This document shows positions 8,668 to 15,903 of a stretch of DNA of 64,000 bases, piece by piece (positions within the stretch are counted from its first letter, which is position 1; every line of letters begins with the position of its first letter). The DNA comes from Algoriphagus mannitolivorans DSM 15301 (GTDB lineage: Bacteria > Bacteroidota > Bacteroidia > Cytophagales > Cyclobacteriaceae). The stretch spans positions 1 through 64,000 of the forward strand of contig NZ_AUBV01000008.1 of assembly GCF_000429425.1 (NCBI RefSeq), written 5' to 3'. A program made the position numbers and the translations under genes. The notes beneath the pieces are model-generated. The model had not been told where the DNA came from. It saw only the letters and a program-made list of their open reading frames with translations, and did not search any database.

Positions 8668-9999
8668 TTATTCAGTTGCTGGCTTAGCAGATTTTGGCAA
8701 ATAATAAAGTACCACTCGCCCTTTCAAATCCAGGTATTCCTTTGCCACTCGCTGTATGTCTGCCTTCGTCACCTTGGAATAATAATCCATCACTTGATTG
8801 ATGTAGTTAGTATCGCCGTAGATCACTTTAGCTTCTGCCAAGTTTTCAGCAATCCCCGCTACCGTGGAATTCCCACTTACAATGGCGTTTTCCATCTGAT
8901 TTTTGAGTTTGGTGAATTCCAGATCAGAAATTCCCTGCTCCTGAACCTGCTGAATTAGCTTATCCACCTCGGTTTCGAGATCCTTGGGATCCACTCCCAT
9001 GTTGGTAATTCCATACATGATGAATATCCCACCATCTTCCAGTTCCAAAGGAATCGCAGCGACCACCAATGCCTTTTGTTGCTTGTCTACCAATTCTTTG
9101 GTCATCAAAGATGAGCTTCCACCAGTCAGGTATGTGGAAAGCATAGAAAGCGCGTAGGTATCCGGATGGTTTCTTGGAGGCAAATTGTAAGCCTGGATTA
9201 CCGCAGGAATTTGAATGTTGTCGTAGATGACATCTCGGATCTCTGCAGTCTTTTTAGGCTCAGTAATGTTAGGACGGTAGATTTCTCGTTTTCCCATCGG
9301 GATTTCAGAGAAATATTTTCTTACCATCGCCTCAGTGGCAGCGTAATCAATATCCCCTGCGATCGTCAGAGTGGCATTGTTTGGCACATAAAAATCTTTG
9401 TAAAACTGCTGAAACTCCTCGATAGTCGCTGCATTGAGGTGATCCATGGAGCCGATTGGCGCCCAACGATATGGGTGCTCAGCGTAAGCTCTTACCAAGG
9501 TTTCAGGTAGGATTGTCCCATAAGGTTGGTTTTCGTAACGCTGACGTCTTTCTTCTTTGACAACCTCCCGTTGAGTTTCTACTCCGGTTTGGTCCACTTT
9601 AGAATGAAGCATACGCTCGCTTTCCATGTAAAGGGCCAGTTCTAGCTCGTTGGAAGGCAATAGCTCATAGTAATAAGTGATGTCGTTTGAAGTGTAGGCA
9701 TTCAAAGTACCTCCACGGCTTTGGATGATATTCATGTATTGCCCACGGTCAATATTCACTGAACCCTCAAACATCAGGTGCTCAAAGAAATGGGCAAAAC
9801 CGGTTCTTTCAGGATTTTCGTTTTTCGAACCGACGTGATACAAGACAGATGTGACCACGATTGGCGTGGTATTATCCTGATGCATGATCACATGAAGGCC
9901 ATTATCCAGGGTAAATTCCCGGAAATCAATTTTGTTTTGGGCAAATGAGGAAAGTGAAATCACTCCCATCAAGAGACCCAGTAGGGTAGTTTTCTTCAT
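8668..9999 (-). CDS. M16 family peptidase, catalytic subunit
   Basis: 443 aa with a signal peptide (MKKTTLLGLLMGVISLSSFAQ). The zinc motif HFFEHLMFEGS (HxxEH) is intact, and the third ligand Glu lies in the downstream REVVKEERRQR segment. The C-terminal half has GGSSSLMTKELVDKQQ and lacks the Arg/Tyr pair present in its partner, so the two proteins together supply one complete active site. It is the first gene of the pair. Expected to act in the periplasm on peptides or unfolded proteins. Confidence 0.92.
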   Translation of the reverse strand: MKKTTLLGLLMGVISLSSFAQNKIDFREFTLDNGLHVIMHQDNTTPIVVTSVLYHVGSKNENPERTGFAHFFEHLMFEGSVNIDRGQYMNIIQSRGGTLNAYTSNDITYYYELLPSNELELALYMESERMLHSKVDQTGVETQREVVKEERRQRYENQPYGTILPETLVRAYAEHPYRWAPIGSMDHLNAATIEEFQQFYKDFYVPNNATLTIAGDIDYAATEAMVRKYFSEIPMGKREIYRPNITEPKKTAEIRDVIYDNIQIPAVIQAYNLPPRNHPDTYALSMLSTYLTGGSSSLMTKELVDKQQKALVVAAIPLELEDGGIFIMYGITNMGVDPKDLETEVDKLIQQVQEQGISDLEFTKLKNQMENAIVSGNSTVAGIAENLAEAKVIYGDTNYINQVMDYYSKVTKADIQRVAKEYLDLKGRVVLYYLPKSAKPATE

Positions 10000-10059
10000 A
10001 AGAAAAAGATTGGATGGATACTAAAGTTTAATAATCGGGTTAAGCATGAATTTGTTTTC

Positions 10060-10075
10060 TGTTCAAATATGAACA
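10060..10075. promoter_or_regulatory. Inverted repeat upstream of the M16 pair
   Basis: TGTTCA-4 nt-TGAACA, 60-75 nt upstream of the catalytic M16 gene. On the minus strand it contains CATATTTG, one mismatch from the -7 consensus, so it could be an operator covering a promoter. There is no clear -33 element. Weak. Confidence 0.25.
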
Positions 10076-10154
10076 CAGCTAGATTTTTTTGGATTTCAAG
10101 GGGACTAAAATATGTTTTTGAGAGCAATAAATTCTTAGGAGATCTGATTTTATC

Positions 10155-10182
10155 AAAAAAAAACCGGGCTTTTACCCGGTTT
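10155..10182 (-). terminator. Intrinsic terminator after the PfkB kinase gene
   Basis: On the minus strand AACCGGG-4 nt-CCCGGTT is followed by a run of eight or nine U. It is located 9 nt after the stop of the kinase gene. Confidence 0.88.
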
Positions 10183-10190
10183 AATAAATA

Positions 10191-11186
10191 TTAAGGATTC
10201 AATCTGGCCAAAATTTCCTTGGCCTCATGCCATTTCAGACGGGGTCCAAACTGGCTCACAATCTTAGAACTGGCCATTGAGGCTAGTTTTCCACTAGAGG
10301 CATAAGAATGGCCATTCGTAATTCCGTACAAGAACGTTCCGGCAAACATATCTCCGGCTCCATTGCTGTCGATGGCTGTGGTTTTATAGGGCTCGATGTC
10401 GATAAAGGTATCTCCATCAAAAATCATTGCTCCGTTTTTGCCAAGTGTGATCACGAAATGCTTGGCTGCTTTTTTCATCTCTTCACGTGCTTCAGCCAAG
10501 TTATCCTTACCTGTATAAAGCATGGCCTCTTCTTCATTTGCAAAAAGCAAATCCACACTAGGACCGATCACATCATCAAAATTTGGCTTAAAATACTTCA
10601 CCATGGCAGGATCAGAAAATGTCAGGGCCACTTTTGTCCCAGCATCTTCGGCTACTTTTTTCGCATGAAGCATGGCTTCTTTTCCGTTCGGAGAAGTCAC
10701 TAGGTAACCTTCAATGAAAAGAAATTTGGAGTCCTTGATAGCCGAGTCATGGATATCCTTGACCGAGAAATTTTGGGTAATTCCCAAAAAGGTATTCATG
10801 GTCCGCTCGGAATCTTCGGTCACCATTACTAGGCATTTTCCGGTGACACCGTTCTCCAATCGCTCTGGAACCAGTGCAATATCCACCCCGGAATCAATCA
10901 GATCCTTAAGGTAAAAGTGGCCTAATTCATCATTGGCAACCCGAAAACAGTAAAAAGACTTACCACCAAACTGACTTACCGCAACCACTGAATTTGCCGC
11001 AGAACCACCAGCCTGTTTTTTGGCTTCGGCATGATTGATAGCTTTCATCAGTGAGTTTTGCCGCTCCTCGTCTACCAGCGTCATCAGGCCTTTTTCTACA
11101 CCATTGTCTCCAAAAAACTGGTCAGTTACTTTGAATTCAATATCTACCAAGGCATTTCCGATGCCGGTTACGTCGTATTTTTTCAT
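10191..11186 (-). CDS. PfkB family kinase, adenosine kinase-like
   Basis: 331 aa ribokinase-fold enzyme. N-terminal VTGIGNALVDIEFKV and GGSAANSVVAVSQFGGKSFYC form the substrate lid and binding region. The C-terminal DSNGAGDMFAGTFLYG is the PfkB signature with the catalytic Asp and anion hole. Within the family the sequence most resembles adenosine kinases (Bacteroidota 'adenosine kinase' annotation), but ribokinase or another sugar kinase cannot be excluded by eye. It stands alone with its own terminator. Confidence 0.85.
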   Translation of the reverse strand: MKKYDVTGIGNALVDIEFKVTDQFFGDNGVEKGLMTLVDEERQNSLMKAINHAEAKKQAGGSAANSVVAVSQFGGKSFYCFRVANDELGHFYLKDLIDSGVDIALVPERLENGVTGKCLVMVTEDSERTMNTFLGITQNFSVKDIHDSAIKDSKFLFIEGYLVTSPNGKEAMLHAKKVAEDAGTKVALTFSDPAMVKYFKPNFDDVIGPSVDLLFANEEEAMLYTGKDNLAEAREEMKKAAKHFVITLGKNGAMIFDGDTFIDIEPYKTTAIDSNGAGDMFAGTFLYGITNGHSYASSGKLASMASSKIVSQFGPRLKWHEAKEILARLNP

Positions 11187-11396
11187 TTATATAGAATTGT
11201 AAAATTGAATGATAGCAAAATTGGAAAATAAAAGTTGCAAAGTGGTAAAGTTTTAAGGTTGCAAAGTTGGGGTGAGAGTTGAATCATTTCTTCATTCGAT
11301 GTTCAGTGTTCGATTTTCAAAATTATACCAAAACCTCAGTTGTGAGAATTGGGATTGAAGTGCCTTAACATGTCGTAAATCGAAATTCGTAAATCG

Positions 11397-12560
11397 TCAA
11401 TCAAAGATTGGGTGTCTTTCGAATGGTTTTTCCCTATCAAACAAGTAACGATACGTATGGTGCGTCTTGTAGATTTCAGCTAAAAGCTGCTCGCAAACCC
11501 GCATCATCTTGGGATTAAAGTCCCCAATCCAGTTCATTTCGATTGTCTTGTATGGGAAGTCTGATTTGCCACTCATCTTGTCATAACTGATGATCATGGC
11601 ACTTTCTACTCCTTTTCCCTGATGCTCTGGTACTACCCCAAAGACCAAACCTAGCATTTTATTGGGAGGAGAAAAGGTCTTGTACCAAAGGAATTTCAGC
11701 TTTCCGATCAGATCCATTTTTCCATTGACATGTTTGAAAATCTGGTTGATTTCGGGAATCTGTATAAAAAATCCTACTGGCTCATTTTTGTAAAAGGCAA
11801 AATAGATTAACCTAGGATCGATGATTGGCTTCATTTTGCCAAACATCAACTGGGCTTCTTTCAAAGCAATAGATTTGCCCATATGCCTTGCCCAGGCCTT
11901 GTTATACACGGTCATAAAATACTCTGGGGCCTTTTCCTGCAATTCCTTTCCCTTGATGTAACGAAAGGAATAATCAGGATTATCGATCACTGCATTGGCC
12001 CTTTTGATCATTTTTTCGTCAAAGCCTAGGTTTTGAACGGGCCGCATATAGGTGTATTGCCTGAAATAGAGCTGAAAGCCATATTCCTCGAAAAACTTCT
12101 GATAGTAGTCAAAGTTCCAAGGCATGTTGTAGTTCGGTTCAGAGAACCCATCCACCAACAGGCCCCACCACTTGTCACGCTCACCAAAATTGATCGGGCC
12201 GTCCATGGCCTCCATCCCTTCGCTTTGGAGCCAATCTTTGGCAGTATCGAAAAGTAAAAAGGCCGCTTCCTGATTATTGATGCATTCGAAAAAACCTACT
12301 CCGCCAGTTGGCTGCTTTTCCTTCATTTTGGGATTGATAAAAGCTGCAATCCTGCCAATGGTTTGACCTTTATCATCCTGAAGCAACCAGCGCTTCGCTT
12401 TGGCCCCATTTCGGAAAAGTTTATTGGTTTCAGGATGAAAAAGACCTTCAATATCCTTATTTAGGGGACGGATCCAGTTTTTTTCATTCTTGTAAAGCCT
12501 CACCGCCATTTCGATAAACTCTTTTTGATGGGCAGGAGTGGTGACTTCAATCAGCTTCAT
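11397..12560 (-). CDS. GNAT-like protein of unknown substrate
   Basis: 387 aa, soluble. No catalytic motif is certain, but the C-terminal part has GLVFGVVPEHQGKGVESAMI, which fits the acetyl-CoA binding Q/RxxGxG/A motif of GNAT enzymes. The N-terminal half (FGERDKWWGLLVDGF, NYNMPWNFDYY) is characteristic of a Bacteroidota/Proteobacteria family annotated only as GNAT or hypothetical. The substrate is unknown. The 210-nt spacer on its 3' side holds only degenerate AT-rich heptamers. Confidence 0.65.
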   Translation of the reverse strand: MKLIEVTTPAHQKEFIEMAVRLYKNEKNWIRPLNKDIEGLFHPETNKLFRNGAKAKRWLLQDDKGQTIGRIAAFINPKMKEKQPTGGVGFFECINNQEAAFLLFDTAKDWLQSEGMEAMDGPINFGERDKWWGLLVDGFSEPNYNMPWNFDYYQKFFEEYGFQLYFRQYTYMRPVQNLGFDEKMIKRANAVIDNPDYSFRYIKGKELQEKAPEYFMTVYNKAWARHMGKSIALKEAQLMFGKMKPIIDPRLIYFAFYKNEPVGFFIQIPEINQIFKHVNGKMDLIGKLKFLWYKTFSPPNKMLGLVFGVVPEHQGKGVESAMIISYDKMSGKSDFPYKTIEMNWIGDFNPKMMRVCEQLLAEIYKTHHTYRYLFDREKPFERHPIFD

Positions 12561-12699
12561 TCGGGAGATTTTAGTCGGCTAAATTAGTCTAAGCCTCTGA
12601 AAACCCCAAAAATAAGGAAAGAACAAGAAATATGGTTTCCATCTCTACCTGTCTGTAATCGTCCTGCTTCTCCCGAAGCTGGACTATTTACAAATCCTT

Positions 12700-12723
12700 G
12701 AGCTGCTTTCGGAAAAGCAGCTC
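12700..12723. terminator. 10-bp hairpin in the spacer, possible terminator
   Basis: Perfect stem GAGCTGCTTT / AAAGCAGCTC with a 4-nt loop, between the MORN-repeat gene (ending 12802) and the GNAT-like gene. There is no U tract on either side, so it may be a factor-dependent terminator, an mRNA-stabilising stem or a mobile palindrome remnant. Confidence 0.4.
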
Positions 12724-12801
12724 AGCAGTTAGTAAACCCGCTAAGAACTCGAAAAACAACCTGACAATTTTACCAATGCGCTGACTTAACACAATTTCAA
12801 A

Positions 12802-14052
12802 TTAATACACATAGTGGGTTGTATTATTAACTAGGCCTTGCACATGTGAAAACCTATTATTGTCTAGTGAATAATTTCTAAATTCATTCATGTGGGTTCC
12901 TGTTTTTGAATATCCTTTAGACTTGTAGGTCTCTTTCTTCATTTGATATTGGACCTGTTCCTTGACTTCACCACTATAAGTATAATAATACCAAGTCCCA
13001 ACACGATCTGAGCCTTGCAATTTCCCAGAGGCGGAGACCCTGTCTGATTCAGGAAAATAGAAATACCAAAGTCCATTTACTTTTCCTTTGACAATTTTTC
13101 CTCTGGCTAAAATATTCCCTTCTGCATCATAGAAATACCTTTGTCCATTGCCTTTTTTAATTTTTCCTTTATTCTGTATTGGATTGGGGGTTTTAAAATC
13201 CCCAATCGAAAGCAACTTGCCTTCCTGATAATATTCTGCTTGTAAGAATTCTCCTTCCAAATTGGTCAATTGCCATTCACCTACTTTAAAGCCATTTTGG
13301 TAGGCTCCTTTTCTATAAAATCCAGGTAAAATTTCCAATTTTTCCGTCCACTCCCCAACAGGAATACCATCAGCATATTGCCCTTTGAGTTTTAAAGTAG
13401 AATCCGGTAAATAATAGGCAAAGGACCCATCTAATTCTCCATTTTTAAAGTTTCCTTCCCATTGCAAACCTCCGTCAGGATGATAGCCTAGGCCTTTTCC
13501 ATCTGCCAATCCTTGACGAAAGGTCATTAAGGAAATTAGTCTCCCAGACTCAGAGTACTCCTTCCAATCCCCCTCTTTTTTTCCATTTAAGACTTGGCCT
13601 GTCAATCTTAGCTCCCCAGTTTCATAAAACTCCCCGAATTCCCCTTCAAATTCTCCATCTTTTTGGTAGGCAATTACCTTTGGTTTCCCATTTGGGAAAT
13701 TTTCCAAAAAAGGCCCATTGGGAATACCGTTTTCAAAGTGAAGAATAAACAGAGGGAATTGTTGATTAAATCCCTTGTAAAAAATTTTGGGATCAGCTTT
13801 TTGCAGGCTGTTTCTTGGATCCGGATCGGGATTGATTTTAGAGTATACTTTCCATTCGCCAGTTTTCTCTCCTTCTGAAAGCAATCCGACTCCAATGACA
13901 TTGGTGTTCCCAAAATAGAAGTACCCGGAATCCAAAGCTTGAGTAGGAGAAAATACTGAAAGCAGTATGAAGACAAAGGTAAACATCGGAAAAACTGTTT
14001 GTTTAGCCACAAAATACAAAAGCCTGGGTAGAATTAAAACCCAGGCTTTCAT
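12802..14052 (-). CDS. Secreted MORN/YwqK-repeat protein
   Basis: 416 aa with an N-terminal hydrophobic segment; the second Met (MFTFVFILLSVFSPTQA) would give a cleaner signal peptide, so the start may be 66 nt downstream. The body consists of about ten repeats of the type GxxxGxWxxY, e.g. GEKTGEWKVY, NGKKEGDWKEY, GKVNGLWYFYF, each a beta hairpin. This family is often labelled 'toxin-antitoxin system YwqK family antitoxin', but no toxin gene is adjacent, and a signal sequence argues against that role. Function unknown. It starts 19 nt after rimO and is probably co-transcribed with it. Confidence 0.8.
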   Translation of the reverse strand: MKAWVLILPRLLYFVAKQTVFPMFTFVFILLSVFSPTQALDSGYFYFGNTNVIGVGLLSEGEKTGEWKVYSKINPDPDPRNSLQKADPKIFYKGFNQQFPLFILHFENGIPNGPFLENFPNGKPKVIAYQKDGEFEGEFGEFYETGELRLTGQVLNGKKEGDWKEYSESGRLISLMTFRQGLADGKGLGYHPDGGLQWEGNFKNGELDGSFAYYLPDSTLKLKGQYADGIPVGEWTEKLEILPGFYRKGAYQNGFKVGEWQLTNLEGEFLQAEYYQEGKLLSIGDFKTPNPIQNKGKIKKGNGQRYFYDAEGNILARGKIVKGKVNGLWYFYFPESDRVSASGKLQGSDRVGTWYYYTYSGEVKEQVQYQMKKETYKSKGYSKTGTHMNEFRNYSLDNNRFSHVQGLVNNTTHYVY

Positions 14053-14070
14053 CAGTTTATCGTTTTTTCA

Positions 14071-15384
14071 TCAGTCTTCGACAGTCGCATACAAATCAAA
14101 CTCCGTTGCATCGGTGATTTTTGCCTGGACGAAATCCCCTACTCTGCAATAATGCTTGGAGGCATCGATAAGCACTTCATTGTCTACTTCTACTGAGTCA
14201 AATTCGGTTCGGCCCACAAAATGCCCTCCTTCTTTTTTATCAATCAGCACTTTATAAGTCTTGCCAATTTTCTCCTGATTGAGGTCGTAGCTGATTTGCT
14301 CCTGCACTTCCATCAGGTGATTGGCTCGATCCTGCTTTTCTTCCTGAGAAAGTTTGTCTTCCATGGAGAATGCGTGGGTATTTTCCTCATGGGAATAGGT
14401 AAACACGCCCAATCGCTCAAATTTCATTCGCTCCACAAAATCCACCATCTCCTGAAATTCTTTTTCTCCCTCACCTGGATGTCCGGCGATCAGCGTGGTA
14501 CGAATCGCAATCTCTGGAATCATATCCCGGATGCTGTGGATTAGCTCCTCTTGCTTCTCCCGGGTAGTTCCTCTTCGCATGGCCTTCAGCACATCCGTGG
14601 AACCATGCTGCAATGGAATATCCAGGTACTTGCAAATATTAGGACGATCTTTCATCACTTGGATCACGTCCATCGGAAAGCCAGTCGGATAGGCATAATG
14701 TAAGCGAATCCAATCGATCCCTTCCACATCCGCCAATCGATCCATCAATTCTGCAAGATTTCTCTTTTTGTATAAATCCAACCCGTAATAAGTCGAATCC
14801 TGAGCAATCAGAAGTAATTCTTTGGTCCCGTTCGCAGCTTTGTGTTGGGCTTCCTTCACCAATTCTTCAATAGGCCTTGAAATATGACCTCCACGCATCA
14901 AAGGAATGGCACAAAAAGAACAAGGTCGGTCGCAACCCTCGGAAATCTTCATGTAAGCATAATGTGCAGAATGTGTCAACAAACGCTCTCCGACTAACTC
15001 ATGCTTGTAGTCTGCCTTGAATTTTTTCAATATCGCAGGCAAATCTCTTGTCCCAAAAAAAGCATCTACCTGTGGGATTTCCTTTTCCAAATCGTCCTTG
15101 TAACGTTGAGAAAGACAACCAGTCACATATACTTTATCCACCAAGCCTTGCTCTTTGGCATCCACATATTGGAGGATAGTATCGATCGACTCCTGCTTGG
15201 CATTGTCGATGAATCCGCAGGTATTGATGATGACAATATTGTTGTCATCGGAGTTGGACTCGTGGCTGGCATTGATTCCATTTCCTTTCAGTTGAGTTAA
15301 AAGGACTTCCGAATCCACCAAGTTTTTGGAGCAACCCATGGTGATGATATTGACTTTGTCTTTCTTTAATGTTCTCGCTTTCAC
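14071..15384 (-). CDS. rimO: Ribosomal protein S12 methylthiotransferase RimO
   Basis: 437 aa from the GTG proposed here. N-terminal UPF0004 domain (ITMGCSKNLVDSE, first cluster Cys), a radical SAM domain with CDRPCSFCAIPLMRG (CxxxCxxC) and a C-terminal TRAM domain. It methylthiolates the conserved Asp of S12. No ATG is available before the GCSKN motif. The longest frame starts at TTG 15411, but this overlaps a perfect -7 box (TACCTTTG), so the GTG at 15384 (MKARTLKKDKVN) is preferred. Probably an operon with the MORN-repeat gene. Confidence 0.9.
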   Translation of the reverse strand: MKARTLKKDKVNIITMGCSKNLVDSEVLLTQLKGNGINASHESNSDDNNIVIINTCGFIDNAKQESIDTILQYVDAKEQGLVDKVYVTGCLSQRYKDDLEKEIPQVDAFFGTRDLPAILKKFKADYKHELVGERLLTHSAHYAYMKISEGCDRPCSFCAIPLMRGGHISRPIEELVKEAQHKAANGTKELLLIAQDSTYYGLDLYKKRNLAELMDRLADVEGIDWIRLHYAYPTGFPMDVIQVMKDRPNICKYLDIPLQHGSTDVLKAMRRGTTREKQEELIHSIRDMIPEIAIRTTLIAGHPGEGEKEFQEMVDFVERMKFERLGVFTYSHEENTHAFSMEDKLSQEEKQDRANHLMEVQEQISYDLNQEKIGKTYKVLIDKKEGGHFVGRTEFDSVEVDNEVLIDASKHYCRVGDFVQAKITDATEFDLYATVED

Positions 15385-15408
15385 AGAATTCGCTTCAATT
15401 TGGGTGGG

Positions 15409-15416
15409 CAAAGGTA
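15409..15416 (-). promoter_or_regulatory. Candidate -7 box of rimO
   Basis: TACCTTTG on the minus strand matches the -7 consensus TAnnTTTG exactly. It would place the transcript start near 15402, 18 nt before the proposed GTG start. The -33 region is not convincing. Confidence 0.4.
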
Positions 15417-15442
15417 GGCAAAAAACCGCTTCACGGTATTAT

Positions 15443-15478
15443 TATTGAAAAATTGGAAGATTAGAAGATTGAAAAATT
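15443..15478 (+). repeat. Dispersed GATTGAAA/ATTGAAAAATTG repeat, copy 1
   Basis: Tandem degenerate units of ATTGAAAAATTG and GGAAGATTAGAAGATTG. The same unit recurs at 17908-17937 and 26751-26786, always between genes. Confidence 0.6.
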
Positions 15479-15663
15479 GCTTGTTCCCCAACCCTTTCTG
15501 TCAAAATTGAGCATTTGGCTTCTTGTAATTTTCAAATATTCCAATTTTCAAATCTTTCCATTTCTCCCACTTAACACTTTGATAAAACAAGCTTAACGCT
15601 GCGCTTTACATTAGGAAATTTCCTTTCTCTAATTTCGTGTCGTACAGCAAATACTTTTCTAAC

Positions 15664-15714
15664 TCCTTGCATTTATTTTTTGCCCCCGATGGGAATCGGG
15701 GCGCATTGCAAGGG
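15664..15714. repeat. Nested stem-loop with GATGGGAATC palindrome
   Basis: The inner stem GCCCC-C-GAT / ATCGGGGC closes a GGGA loop (15682-15702). An outer arm pair CCTTGCA / TGCAAGG (15665-15671 and 15706-15712) flanks it. The structure has no U tract and sits in a spacer, so it looks more like a small palindromic repeat than a terminator. Confidence 0.45.
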
Positions 15715-15726
15715 AGGTACAACTTT

Positions 15727-15753
15727 GGATTTCGGATTTCGGATTTCGGATTT
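15727..15753 (+). repeat. Heptamer tandem repeat GGATTTC x 3.9
   Basis: Four consecutive GGATTTC units, the last truncated. Too short for a CRISPR or a minisatellite of known type; a simple-sequence repeat upstream of the E1 gene. Confidence 0.8.
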
Positions 15754-15903
15754 TTCCCTCTGCTAAATGCTCATTCAATTATCAATAACCAGGAATCTTT
15801 TCTGTATTGATCTGGGGCAATCAATTATTCATTTACTATCCAATTCTAAATTTCTTTGCCGATTTGAGGGCTTCTCTTACCTTAGATTCCCAAATCTAAC
15901 CGT

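Larger units (their letters stand above)
15385..15903. other. Repeat-rich non-coding spacer between rimO and the E1 gene
   Basis: No coding frame worth calling. From left to right it holds the rimO promoter region, a cluster of ATTGAAAAATTG-type repeats (15443-15478) with a degenerate inverted copy around 15525-15560, a nested stem-loop (15664-15714), and a heptamer array (15727-15753). The AT-rich upstream region of the E1 gene follows. These pieces resemble other spacers in this window. Confidence 0.7.

Noticed and set aside
15727..15753. Heptamer array as a CRISPR-like or repeat-array element
   Set aside because: Units are adjacent without spacers, only 7 nt long and under 30 nt in total. 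It is a simple-sequence repeat.
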